DNA from: Ancylobacter mangrovi
GTDB lineage: Bacteria; Pseudomonadota; Alphaproteobacteria; Rhizobiales; Xanthobacteraceae
Direction of reading: 5' to 3'
Length of the DNA stretch: 64,000 bases
Assembly (NCBI RefSeq): GCF_024752355.1
Contig: NZ_JANTHZ010000004.1
Coordinates: 62,001-126,000, forward strand
Position 1 is the first letter of the stretch; every line of letters starts with the position of its first letter. The notes under the pieces are model-generated. The model worked only from the letters and a program-made list of their open reading frames with translations, was not told the origin of the DNA and did no database searches. The translations under genes and the position numbers were made by a program. Positions 20,231 through 28,471 of the stretch are shown one piece after another.

Positions 20231-21094
20231 TCAGTCCGGGAAAACGACGGTGCGGTGGCCGTTGAGCAGCACGCGGTCGGTCACGTGGTAGCGCACCGCC
20301 CGGGCCAGCACGCGACGCTCGATGTCGCGGCCCTTGCGGACCAGGTTTTCCGGTGAATCGTAGTGGCTGATGCGCTCGACATCCTGCTCGATGATCGGCC
20401 CCTCATCGAGGTCGTCGGTCACGTAGTGGGCGGTGGCGCCGATCAGCTTCACGCCGCGCTCATGCGCCTGGTGATAAGGCTTGGCGCCCTTGAAGCCGGG
20501 CAGGAAGGAGTGGTGGATGTTGATGCACCGCCGCGCCAGCCCTGCCGACAGCTCGGCCGAGAGCACCTGCATGTAGCGGGCGAGGACGACGAGGTCGGCG
20601 CCGGTCTCCTCGACCAGTTCGAGGATGCGCCTCTCCTGCGCGGGCTTGGTCTCCTTCGTCACCGGCAGGTGGTGGAACGGCAGGCCGCCGAAGTCGATGT
20701 GGCGGTAGTTCTCCGCCCCGTGATTGCTGACGACCGCGGTGATGTCGATCGGCAGTTCGCCGATGCGAGCGCGGTAGATCAGGTCGACCAGGCAGTGGTC
20801 GAACTTCGAGACCAGGATCAGCACCTTCTTGTGCTCACCCTGCCGCGTCAGGCTCCACTGCATCGCGAACTGGGCGGCGACGGGCTCGAAGGCGGCGCGC
20901 AGGCGCGCGGGCTCGACCTCCCCGCCGGCACCGGCGAACACGACCCGCATAAAGAATCGCTTCTCGGTCGGGTCCTCGAACTGCTGCGCCTCGACGATGG
21001 TGCACCCCGCATGCAGCAGGAAATGCGAGACCGCCGCCACGATGCCGGGGCGGTCGGGGCAGGCGAGCTTCAGGATAAAGGCGGACGTCTCCAC
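20231..21094 (-). CDS. purU: Formyltetrahydrofolate hydrolase
   Basis: About 287 residues: an N-terminal ACT domain ([20 protein letters not shown]) and a formyltransferase-fold domain with [32 protein letters not shown] and [10 protein letters not shown]. It releases formate from 10-formyl-H4folate, regenerates the carrier and feeds formate oxidation. The GTG at 21094 is preferred because GGAGGAG sits 6-7 bp upstream; an ATG at 21109 overlapping that site would add five residues. First gene of the unit with folD, folC and cobA, downstream of motif copy A. Confidence 0.93.
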   Translation of the reverse strand: METSAFILKLACPDRPGIVAAVSHFLLHAGCTIVEAQQFEDPTEKRFFMRVVFAGAGGEVEPARLRAAFEPVAAQFAMQWSLTRQGEHKKVLILVSKFDHCLVDLIYRARIGELPIDITAVVSNHGAENYRHIDFGGLPFHHLPVTKETKPAQERRILELVEETGADLVVLARYMQVLSAELSAGLARRCINIHHSFLPGFKGAKPYHQAHERGVKLIGATAHYVTDDLDEGPIIEQDVERISHYDSPENLVRKGRDIERRVLARAVRYHVTDRVLLNGHRTVVFPD

Positions 21095-21144
21095 GGCGGG
21101 CTCCTCCATGCGACGCCGATCCGTCGGTGGCGTCGCTTATTCAT

Positions 21145-21168
21145 TTTATTACGTTAACGTATGATTTG
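21145..21168 (-). promoter_or_regulatory. Cmu-locus operator, copy A (purU promoter)
   Basis: On the minus strand this reads AAATCATACGTTAACGT followed by AATAAAA. The perfect palindrome TACGTTAACGTA is at 21151-21162. A TTGACA lies 16 bp upstream of the core ATC. The same core recurs at 21278, 28353, 30684 and 31831, each before a methyl-halide gene unit. See the separate finding. Confidence 0.65.
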
Positions 21169-21277
21169 TTGCGTGCCGCTTTGTCAAGCACCTTGCCGGC
21201 ACAAGGCGTATCATAGCCAAACCGCGTGCATCACGGCCGGAGCTAGCCGGAGGAGACTGTTGACTTAAAAGGAAGAT

Positions 21278-21299
21278 AATCTAACGTTCACGTCATAAT
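21278..21299 (+). promoter_or_regulatory. Cmu-locus operator, copy B (cmuB promoter)
   Basis: AATCTAACGTTCACGT then CATAAT matches copy A with the central base changed. TTGACT lies about 13 bp upstream. It stands about 140 bp before cmuB, so the cmuB leader would be longer than in the other units. Confidence 0.6.
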
Positions 21300-21438
21300 C
21301 GTCGTGCGCTCAACGCCCGACAGGAAACAGCACAGCGTCGCTCTTCGCCGCCCGCAAAGCCCGGGACGGCAGCGGGACCGACCCGGCGCCGGCCGCGCCG
21401 GCGGCGGCCCGGGGCACGCGAGAGGGAGGAAGGAACGC

Positions 21439-22371
21439 ATGGCCGAGCTTCACGAGATCAACCTGGGCAAGGTCACCATCGGCGGCCCTCTCGGCGGGCG
21501 GACCGGCATGCTGGTCGGCTCGATCTTCTACGACAAGCACTCCATCGTCACCGACGCCTTCGCCGGCACGTTCGACGAGGCGCGCGCCGCCAAGCTGATC
21601 CAGCGGGTGAACGACACCCACCGCACCTACGGCATGCAGATGGCGTTCGACGTCATCGCAGCCTCGGAGGAGGCGATGGACCGCTTCCTGCGCTTCGTCG
21701 CCGCCCGCACCGACCTGCCGATGCTGATCAACGCCACCGAGGGCGAGGCGCGGGTGCAGGGGCTGAAGACCGCCGCCGAGATCGGCTGCCTCGACCGCTG
21801 CATCTTCGCCTCGCTCAACGAAGACACCGAGCCGTTCGAGATCGACGCGCTGAAGGAATACAAGCCCGGCGCGGTGATGATCCTCGCCTATGACGTCGCC
21901 GACCCCACGCCGGAAGGCACGGTCAACATGATCGAGAACACCTTCCGCCCCTGGCTCGACGAGATCGGTGTGACGGCGCCGATCGTCGATTGCGGCGTGA
22001 TGGACCCGCCCTCGATCGGCATCACCAACCGCGCCATCAAGCTGGTGCGCGAGACCTTCGGCTATCCCGCCGGCGGCGCCGTGGCGAACTGCTTCCCGCA
22101 ATGGACCGGGCTGAAGTCGCTCGGCAAGGAGTTCGTCAACCTCTCGCTCGGCGCCAGCCTGCTGTCGATCCGCTTCCATGGCGGCGATTTCCTGCATTAC
22201 GGACTGATCGAGCGCACCGTGCCGGCGGCCCATGCGGTGGCGAGCGGCGAGGTGTTCCTCGGCTTCGCGGCGCAGGAGCTCGACGGCCAGAAGCTGCCGA
22301 GCCCGCATCCGGTGCTCTCCATGTTCAAGCTGGCCTCGCCGAGCGCGCCGCCGGCCGCCGCCGCGGAATGA
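21439..22371 (+). CDS. cmuB: Methylcobamide:H4folate methyltransferase CmuB
   Basis: A 310-residue protein of the MtrH/CmuB methyltransferase family (KVTIGGPLGGRTGMLVGSIF, LINATEGEARVQGLKTAAEI, ILAYDVADPTPEG, VDCGVMDPPSIG, GAVANCFPQWTG). In known chloromethane degraders CmuB moves the methyl group from the corrinoid of CmuA to H4folate in the cytoplasm. Its identity is supported by the nearby CmuA, folate genes and corrinoid genes. Start ATG at 21439 follows a strong GGAGGAAGGAAC. It overlaps cmuC by ATGA, and motif copy B lies upstream. Confidence 0.88.
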   Translation: MAELHEINLGKVTIGGPLGGRTGMLVGSIFYDKHSIVTDAFAGTFDEARAAKLIQRVNDTHRTYGMQMAFDVIAASEEAMDRFLRFVAARTDLPMLINATEGEARVQGLKTAAEIGCLDRCIFASLNEDTEPFEIDALKEYKPGAVMILAYDVADPTPEGTVNMIENTFRPWLDEIGVTAPIVDCGVMDPPSIGITNRAIKLVRETFGYPAGGAVANCFPQWTGLKSLGKEFVNLSLGASLLSIRFHGGDFLHYGLIERTVPAAHAVASGEVFLGFAAQELDGQKLPSPHPVLSMFKLASPSAPPAAAAE

Positions 22372-23507
22372 CGCCCCGGGCGCGGTTGGCCGCCCTGCTC
22401 GCGGGGCGGCCGGTCGACCGGCTGCTGGTCGATGTCGGCACCTCGACCCTCACCGCGCTGCGCCCGCGCGAACGCCCGGTGCCCGGCGGCGGCCGGGCCT
22501 ATGGCGATCCGGTCATGCACCTGCCGCTGCTCTCGCCGGCCGAGCTCGACGCGCTCGGCGCGCAGACCCGCCGCGTCGGCCCCGCCTTTGCGGGCGCCGC
22601 GATCGACCCGGACGAGGACGGCTTCACCGACCGCGACGGCGTGTCGTGGATCTGGGCCGATGGCGAGCCGGCCCCGCTCGACCATCCGCTCGCCGGGGCG
22701 GGCATCGGCGCCATCGCCCGCGCGCCGCGTGCACCCCTTCCTCCCCTCGCCGGCACCGGGCTTCTGGCCGATCCCGCGCGCGAGCAGGTCATCGTTGCCG
22801 ACGTCCCCTCGCCCGGGCTGATCGACACCGCCTTCCGCCTGCGCGGCTATTACGAGCTGCTCGACGACACCGCCGAGCGCTGGCCGGTCGCCAATGCGGT
22901 GTTCGACCGCGCCGCCGACCTGATCGCGCGCGACTACCGGCAGATGCTCTCGGCGCTGCCGGGTGCGCCCGACCTCATCGTCTATGGCGACGACCTCGCG
23001 CACCGGACCGGCCTCTATCTGTCCGGGGAGCGGTTCGCCTTCTTCCTGCGCCCGCGCATGGCGCGCCTGTTCTCGGTCATCCGCACCGCCTGCCCCGCCC
23101 CTCTCCTGTTCCATTCCTGCGGCGCCATCCGGCCGATCCTCGGCCAGATCCTCGCGCTCGGCGTGCGGGTGCTGAACTTCGAGCCGGAAGCGTCCGGCAT
23201 GGCGATCGCCGAGGTGCGCGCGGCCGCCGGGCCGGACATCGTGTTCCACGGCGTGCTGGACTTTCCCGGCCTCGCCGCCGCGCTGCGCCGGCAGAACCGG
23301 GACCGGCTGATGGCGACGCTCGACGACATCGTCGTCGGCTGGCCGATGATCGCCGCCCCGCGCGACAACATCCCCGCGCAGTGCCCGCACGCCGACATCC
23401 GGCTCGCCACCGCCTTTCTCGAGACGCTGGACGTGCCGCGCCTGCTCGCCGGGGACCTTGCCGGCGTGCTCGACGACGCGCTCGCCGCGATGCTGCTGCC
23501 CGAATGA
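22368..23507 (+). CDS. cmuC: UroD-fold methyltransferase-like protein CmuC
   Basis: A 379-residue protein of the uroporphyrinogen decarboxylase/MtaA-MtbA fold. The text VIVADVPSPGLIDTAFRLRG and, near residue 245, FHSCGAIRPILGQILALG carries an H-x-C zinc-ligand motif as in methylcobamide methyltransferases. The start at 22368 overlaps the cmuB stop in ATGA, giving the cmuBC pair seen in chloromethane utilisers. CmuC is needed for growth on chloromethane in characterised strains, but its reaction is not settled. Assignment rests on position and fold. Confidence 0.75.
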   Translation: MTPRARLAALLAGRPVDRLLVDVGTSTLTALRPRERPVPGGGRAYGDPVMHLPLLSPAELDALGAQTRRVGPAFAGAAIDPDEDGFTDRDGVSWIWADGEPAPLDHPLAGAGIGAIARAPRAPLPPLAGTGLLADPAREQVIVADVPSPGLIDTAFRLRGYYELLDDTAERWPVANAVFDRAADLIARDYRQMLSALPGAPDLIVYGDDLAHRTGLYLSGERFAFFLRPRMARLFSVIRTACPAPLLFHSCGAIRPILGQILALGVRVLNFEPEASGMAIAEVRAAAGPDIVFHGVLDFPGLAAALRRQNRDRLMATLDDIVVGWPMIAAPRDNIPAQCPHADIRLATAFLETLDVPRLLAGDLAGVLDDALAAMLLPE

Positions 23508-23523
23508 AATCGTAGCTTCGACG

Positions 23524-24564
23524 TCAGTCGCGCAGCGCCGTCTCCAGCCGCCGCCAGTCCGCCTCGGGACCCGGCAGGCCGAAGCGCAGCCATTCCGGCC
23601 GCTCGTCGAAGCGCCGGACGAGGATGCCGGCCCGGCCGAGCCGCTCGAACCAGCCGGCGGCGTCGGAACTGCGCACCAGCCGGAACAGGCTGGTGCCGCC
23701 GACAGCGTCGAGCCCGGCGCGTTCCAGCAGGCGATCGAGACGCGCGGCGGCGGCCTCCAGCCGGGCGATCTCGGCTTCCATCCAGTGGCGGTCGGCCAGC
23801 GCGGCGGTGCCGATCGCCAGCGCCGGCCCGGAGACCGGCCAGGCGCCGAGCCGGGCCCGGATCTGCCCGGCGGTTGCGGGATCGCTGATGGCGAAGCTCA
23901 GCCGGAGCCCCGCCAGCCCGTAGGCCTTGCCGAAGGAGCGCAGCACGATGGTGCCGGGCGGCAGCTGCGGGGCGAGGCTCTGCGAGGGCAGCACCACATC
24001 CATGAACGCCTCGTCGACGACGAGCCGCCCGCCGCGCGCGGCGAGGCTCTCTGCGACCTCCCGCAGCACCGTGGCATCGATGAGCCGCCCGTCCGGGTTG
24101 TTCGGGTTCACCACCAGCGCGACCTCGGTGCCGGGCGCGGTAAGCTCGTCCACCTTGTCGACGATCCGCACCTCGGCCCCCGCCGCCCGCCAGCTGGCCG
24201 GGTGCTCCTGGTAGCCGAAGCCGAGGATCGCGACCCGCCGCGCCGGCAGGAGCTGCGGCAGGAGCTGGAGCAGCGGCTGCGTGCCGCTCGCCGCGACGAG
24301 GCCGCGCGGGTCGGGGGCGCCATAGGCGGCGGCCGCGCTCGCCTCGAGCCGCTCGATCTCCGCCGGCTCGGGCAGCCGCGTCCAGGCGCTCGCCGGAACG
24401 TTCAGCGTCTCCATCGGATAGGCGAGCGGATTGATGCCGGTCGAAAGGTCGATCCACGGCCCGGCCGCGTCCGGAAAGAGCCGGCGCGCCGCGGACAGGT
24501 TGCCGCCATGGGCGACCGCCGGGCCGGACCATACGCTGCGGGGACGATCAGCCTTGATGTTCAA
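23524..24564 (-). CDS. cobD: Threonine-phosphate decarboxylase (cobalamin biosynthesis aminotransferase-fold enzyme)
   Basis: A 346-residue fold-type-I PLP enzyme. N-terminal VAHGGNLSAARRLFP followed by DLSTGINPLAYP is the CobD/CobC signature, with VVNPNNPDGRLIDA and the PLP lysine in LRSFGKAYGLAGLR. It makes the aminopropanol (phosphate) linker of the cobalamin lower loop. The start is TTG at 24564, with GAGAAGG upstream. It lies 12 bp after the fmdB-like gene, so it ends the operon that contains cmuA. Dedicated corrinoid supply fits the high demand for the methyltransferases. Confidence 0.88.
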   Translation of the reverse strand: MNIKADRPRSVWSGPAVAHGGNLSAARRLFPDAAGPWIDLSTGINPLAYPMETLNVPASAWTRLPEPAEIERLEASAAAAYGAPDPRGLVAASGTQPLLQLLPQLLPARRVAILGFGYQEHPASWRAAGAEVRIVDKVDELTAPGTEVALVVNPNNPDGRLIDATVLREVAESLAARGGRLVVDEAFMDVVLPSQSLAPQLPPGTIVLRSFGKAYGLAGLRLSFAISDPATAGQIRARLGAWPVSGPALAIGTAALADRHWMEAEIARLEAAAARLDRLLERAGLDAVGGTSLFRLVRSSDAAGWFERLGRAGILVRRFDERPEWLRFGLPGPEADWRRLETALRD

Positions 24565-24576
24565 GAGGGTACCTTC

Positions 24577-24867
24577 TCACTCGGCCGGCGAGGGCCGGGA
24601 GACCAGCGGGTTGGGCCGGGTCAGTCTGACCGCATTGCACCGGCAGGCATAGCTGTGCCCGCATGATCGGGCACCCGCACCCGCCTCCGCCCCGTCTTCC
24701 ACCGCGGTGGCGGAGAAGCCCTGCACGCGTACCGACAGCACCGGCGCGACGCGCATCGTGCCGCCGCAGGCGAGGCAGATCAGTTCCAGCTCGCGCGAGC
24801 GCTCAAAGTCGACGAGGACATCGCGCGCGGCGTCGCACTCGCCGCAGTGGAATTCATAGGCCGGCAT
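24577..24867 (-). CDS. fmdB: FmdB-like zinc-ribbon protein
   Basis: A 96-residue protein starting MPAYEFHCGECD with C8-x2-C11 and C31-x2-C34, the FmdB/CxxC_CXXC_SSSS zinc ribbon. The tail has a further SCGHSYACRC cluster that the basic family lacks. FmdB-like genes next to cmuA are a regular part of chloromethane clusters. A regulatory or metal-handling role is proposed for the family but not proven. Strong ribosome site AAGGAGG upstream of ATG 24867. Confidence 0.8.
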   Translation of the reverse strand: MPAYEFHCGECDAARDVLVDFERSRELELICLACGGTMRVAPVLSVRVQGFSATAVEDGAEAGAGARSCGHSYACRCNAVRLTRPNPLVSRPSPAE

Positions 24868-24966
24868 GCCTGCCTCCTTCTCTGGCCCTCGCGCGAGAAT
24901 AGCGGCGCGACGGCAGGACGGCGGCGCCGCGGCCCGGCGGACCGGAACCGCGGCGACCCCTATCCA

Positions 24967-26820
24967 TCACGCGGCGACGCGGTGCTCAAGATACTCCTTC
25001 ACCAGGCTCACCGCCGCGTTCGCGTCGAGCCCGTAACGCACGCCGAACTTGTCGGCGATGCCGCGATTGGCCGCCGCCCCGCCCATCATCAGCAGGTACT
25101 TGTCGTCCTTGCCCTGGGATTTGAGCATCTCCACCACCTTCTCGACATAGACGGTGGAGGAGTTGGTCATCACCGACATGCCGATCGCCACCGCGCTTTC
25201 GCGCTCGGCGGTGTCGATGAACTGCTCCGGCTTCACGTTCTTGCCGAGGTCGATGACCTTGTAGCCGTTCGCCTTCAGCATCAGGCAGACGAGGTTCTTG
25301 CCGATGTCCTGCGTGTTGCCGCGCACGAGGCCGACCACGATGGTGCCGCTCGGCCCGCCGGAATTGCCGGAGGATTCCAGCAACGGGGTCAGCAGCGGCA
25401 TGGCGGCGTCCATCGTCTTGGCCGCCTTCAGCATGTCGGTGACGAAGCGCTCGTTGCGCTCATACATGTCGCCGACGATCTTCATGCCGAGCGAGAGCCC
25501 GTCGAACACGATCTTCTGCGCCGAGATGCCCCGGTCGAGGCCGACCTGAACCCACTCCTTCGCCTTCTCGGCGTCGTAGTCCATGATCGCCTCGACGAGC
25601 TTCTCGTAGACCTCGTCCTCCGGCGTCTTCTCGCCCCTGTGCTCCTTCGCCGCCTCGACCTTCTCGTCGCCCGCCACCGAGGAGCTGCGCTTGCCGATGT
25701 GCTTGGGATGGCCGGCGATATAGACGCTGGAGAGGTCGCCGAGGGCGGCGATGTCCATCGGGTAGCGGATCTCCGCGCATTGCTGGATCATGGCGTGGAG
25801 GTTCTCGTCCGGGATGGTCCAGTCGATGTCGCAGCCCGGCATGCAGATGAAGCCGCCATTGTAGCCGACCTCGGCCGCGAGCTTCTTGACCTCGTTGCGC
25901 ACATCCTCCGGCGAGCCGTGCATCAGGGTGGAGAACGGCGAGAGCGTGCCCATCAGCGAAATCTGCCCGCCGATGGCGCGCTTGGCGTGGTCCATGCCCG
26001 GATACATGTCGCCGTTGAAGTTCAGGCAGCCATTCTCGGCGATGTCGCGCCAGATCGGCTGGGTGAAGGTGCAGGTATGGGTGAAGCCGATGCCGCCGAT
26101 CTCCTGGATATAGGCGAACAGGCGCTTCTGAAACGGCAGCCCGTGCTTGCGATAGACGTCGGGCGGCAGGATGTCGGAGGAGTTGAACGGGTCGAGGATG
26201 TTGCACACGTCGATCCCGGCCTCGAACATCATGCGGCAGACGTTCTTGACGATGTCGAGCGCGAGCTCGGTGACCTCCAGCGCATAATCCGGGTCGTCGC
26301 TGAGATATTGCAGGAACTCGGACGAGCCGGTCATGAGCTGGGCGGTGGTGATCGGCCCACCGACCGGGGTCGGGATGACATGCGTGTCCTTCAGCCCCAG
26401 CTTCACCATGGTCCGCGCTTCCTTCTGGATCTCCAGCACGCGGGCGGAAGGCTGGAAGCCCTCCCGTTCATATTTCTCCTTGAAGCGGTAGAACGCCTCG
26501 CGGGTCGGGGTGGGGTGCTTCACCAGCGAGGGCTGGGCATAGGGGAGATAGTCGAGCTCGCAACCCTCGACGCATTCCACCGGGGTGAACAGATCGGTGC
26601 CGGCGATGATGACGTCGCCGCCGAACTTGGCCAGCGCCTTGGCCTTCGCATGCGCCGAGGCCTCGCCGTCGCGCAGCGCCTCGTCGACCGTGATGCCCCC
26701 CTCGCGGATGCCGCGCGCCATGAGCAGCGGCACGCAGGGCACCTGGTCGGGAAGATCGGTCATCGTCACCGCCGCGAACATGCGCTCGCGGCTCGTCATC
26801 CTGCCACCTGCTCCAGCCAT
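24967..26820 (-). CDS. cmuA: Chloromethane methyltransferase-corrinoid fusion protein CmuA
   Basis: A 617-residue cytoplasmic protein. Residues 1-375 form a UroD-fold methyltransferase with zinc ligands H248-T-C250 (GFTHTCTF) and C330 (CMPGCD), as in MtaA/MtbA. Residues about 400-617 are a corrinoid-binding module: helical cap (LVEAIMDYDAEKAKEWVQVG), then GLVRGNTQDIGKNL, GMSVMTNSS and MMGGAAAN. The usual DxHxxG reads N502-T-Q504-D-I-G507, so the lower-ligand His is replaced by Gln. The fusion, length and neighbours match CmuA, which transfers the methyl of chloromethane to Co(I). The ATG at 26820 is chosen for its GGAGGAAG site; the open frame continues upstream only as a shadow of the next gene. 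It lies 29 bp after the UroD-like gene. Confidence 0.92.
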   Translation of the reverse strand: MAGAGGRMTSRERMFAAVTMTDLPDQVPCVPLLMARGIREGGITVDEALRDGEASAHAKAKALAKFGGDVIIAGTDLFTPVECVEGCELDYLPYAQPSLVKHPTPTREAFYRFKEKYEREGFQPSARVLEIQKEARTMVKLGLKDTHVIPTPVGGPITTAQLMTGSSEFLQYLSDDPDYALEVTELALDIVKNVCRMMFEAGIDVCNILDPFNSSDILPPDVYRKHGLPFQKRLFAYIQEIGGIGFTHTCTFTQPIWRDIAENGCLNFNGDMYPGMDHAKRAIGGQISLMGTLSPFSTLMHGSPEDVRNEVKKLAAEVGYNGGFICMPGCDIDWTIPDENLHAMIQQCAEIRYPMDIAALGDLSSVYIAGHPKHIGKRSSSVAGDEKVEAAKEHRGEKTPEDEVYEKLVEAIMDYDAEKAKEWVQVGLDRGISAQKIVFDGLSLGMKIVGDMYERNERFVTDMLKAAKTMDAAMPLLTPLLESSGNSGGPSGTIVVGLVRGNTQDIGKNLVCLMLKANGYKVIDLGKNVKPEQFIDTAERESAVAIGMSVMTNSSTVYVEKVVEMLKSQGKDDKYLLMMGGAAANRGIADKFGVRYGLDANAAVSLVKEYLEHRVAA

Positions 26821-26849
26821 AGCGTCTTCCTCCGTTGTTGGTTGTGATC

Positions 26850-28103
26850 TCAGATCGGATCGGTTCCGGCCCGCGCGCGCGCCTCGCCTTCGGGCGGGCG
26901 GGCGCGGTGAGGTCGGGTCGGTGCCGGGACGGCGAGGCTCGCCAGCCGGTCGGGCGAGACGCCGGAAAGCGCACCTTCGCGCACTAGCAGCCGCACGTGC
27001 TCCATGGCGCGCTCGATCGGCGCGCGCACCGGGCCGAGCCGCGCGAGGTCGCCGAGTTCGTCGGGCGCGAGGGCGGCGAGGAACGCCGCGCCGCAGGCGG
27101 CATCGGCGAGTTCGCCCTCGTCCATCGGCGCGCCGGGCGCGGCGATGACCGGCATCGCCTCGGCGAGCTCGCAGGCGAGCAGCGCGGTGCCGCGCAGATC
27201 CCCGCTCGCGACGCAGCCACCGAGCGCGACGAGGTCCGCCGTGCCGTGCAGCACCACCTCGCGCCCGACGGCGCCGCGCACGCGCTCGGCCACCATGCCG
27301 CGCGCGCAGTGGTCGATCCCGATCACCTCGACGCCGAGATCGGCGATCAGTGGCAGCAGCGGCAGCGTCGCCCCGCGCAGCATGATGCCGATACGCGCGC
27401 CGCCGAGCCCGCGAAGGACGTCGACCACGCCGGCAAGGCGCGGCAGCACGAACCGCCGGAACTCGGCCTCGGAGAAGAACGGCGCCTGGTCGGTGCCGAC
27501 CACGTCCTGATAGAGGACGAGATCGGGCGTGCGCGGCAGCCGCCGCAGGAGCTCGGCATAATGCTGGCGGGCACAGGCCGCGCCCCAGTCGAGCAGCGCC
27601 GAGGCGAGCGCCGGCTCGTCGATGAAAATCTCGAGGAAACGCCAGGAACCGACGAGGGCGAGCGCGGTGCCGACCACCCCGGGCGTCGGCGCGTCGAGCA
27701 CCGTGTTCATGCCGGCCGCGTCGGCGAACTGAAGATCGGGTGGCAGCGGCGGGAAGGGATGGGCGGCCACCTCGGAGAGGCCCGCCTCGGCCAGCGGATG
27801 CTCGACCGGCGAAGGACCCAGCGAGCTCATCCGCCACGTCACGCCCAGTTCGTCGCGGAAGTCCTTCGCGCCGCCGGCGGGATGCGGCCTCAGCACGCCG
27901 CAACGGGCGAAATCGCTGCCATGGGCGCGGGCGACGTCGTGAGCGAGCGGCATCACCGCCTCGATCGGGTCGATGAACGGCCCCGCCCGGTCCGCGCCGG
28001 CAGGGTCGACCCGCAGGCCGCTGCGGGCGGTGCAGCCGATCTCGACCGGGATGCTCCGCTCGAGCCAGTCGGCCATCGGATATCGGGGCAGGAATGCTTC
28101 CAT
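26850..28103 (-). CDS. UroD-family protein lacking zinc ligands, upstream of cmuA
   Basis: A 417-residue protein of the uroporphyrinogen decarboxylase fold (FADAAGMNTVLDAPTPGVVGT, LALVGSWRFLEIFIDEP, VLYQDVVGTDQAPFFSE). It aligns with CmuC, but the FHSCGA motif of CmuC is replaced by MLRGAT, so the H and C ligands are missing. A C does occur at DHCARGM just after. The N-terminal about 100 residues (RSGLRVDPAGADRAGPFIDP) and the Pro/Arg-rich tail are extra. It is co-transcribed with cmuA, 29 bp ahead of it. It may be an inactive partner, a methyl-donor adaptor, or an enzyme with a different centre. No function can be given. Confidence 0.8.
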   Translation of the reverse strand: MEAFLPRYPMADWLERSIPVEIGCTARSGLRVDPAGADRAGPFIDPIEAVMPLAHDVARAHGSDFARCGVLRPHPAGGAKDFRDELGVTWRMSSLGPSPVEHPLAEAGLSEVAAHPFPPLPPDLQFADAAGMNTVLDAPTPGVVGTALALVGSWRFLEIFIDEPALASALLDWGAACARQHYAELLRRLPRTPDLVLYQDVVGTDQAPFFSEAEFRRFVLPRLAGVVDVLRGLGGARIGIMLRGATLPLLPLIADLGVEVIGIDHCARGMVAERVRGAVGREVVLHGTADLVALGGCVASGDLRGTALLACELAEAMPVIAAPGAPMDEGELADAACGAAFLAALAPDELGDLARLGPVRAPIERAMEHVRLLVREGALSGVSPDRLASLAVPAPTRPHRARPPEGEARARAGTDPI

Positions 28104-28124
28104 CGACCCGGCTCCGCCTTGCGC

Positions 28125-28256
28125 TCAGTGCCGCGACGGAGCGCTGCGACGGGTAAACGGGCGCGGCGGGGCGGCCGGTGGCGAGGACGGACGGGTGCGG
28201 GCGGCCTTCGCCCGATCGGAATGACGATCCTCGATGGCCTGCATCATGGCGTGCAT
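28125..28256 (-). CDS. Small ORF (43 aa) leading the cmuA operon
   Basis: ATG at 28256 has an excellent ribosome site (GGAGGAAACGCG) and starts MHAMMQAIEDRHSDRAKAAR, followed by a Pro/Arg/Ser-rich tail. It stops 21 bp before the UroD-like gene. It has no recognised domain and is positively charged at its C-terminus. It could be a real small protein or a translated leader that controls the operon. The strong ribosome site is the only direct evidence. Confidence 0.45.
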   Translation of the reverse strand: MHAMMQAIEDRHSDRAKAARTRPSSPPAAPPRPFTRRSAPSRH

Positions 28257-28352
28257 CGCGTTTCCTCCGGGCCCAGAGCCGGTCGGGGACCCGCTAGGGG
28301 TTGGACTTGCGGTCCTTACCTGGCATCGCCCCCATCCGCCGTTTGCGACGGC

Positions 28353-28374
28353 ATTTTCATTATCAAACGTATGA
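28353..28374 (-). promoter_or_regulatory. Cmu-locus operator, copy C (cmuA operon promoter)
   Basis: On the minus strand this reads ATCATACGTTTGATAA then TGAAAA. The left half matches copy A exactly over ATCATACGTT, while the right half is degenerate. TTGACT lies 19 bp upstream of the core. It lies in the 215-bp gap between cobT and the 43-aa ORF, about 100 bp before the latter. Confidence 0.5.
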
Positions 28375-28471
28375 TGGAGATATTTGAAGCTGCAAGTCAA
28401 GCGCTGGCGGGCGGCGTCCGCTGTAGCGGGATGGCGCATGGCCGGGCGAGCCAGACACGGGCGCGGGGCGC

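Noticed and set aside
24967..27903. A 978-codon open frame including cmuA and an Arg-rich N-terminal extension
   Set aside because: The extension is a shadow of the UroD-like gene in another frame. The ATG at 26820 has a perfect ribosome site and gives the expected CmuA length of 617 residues.
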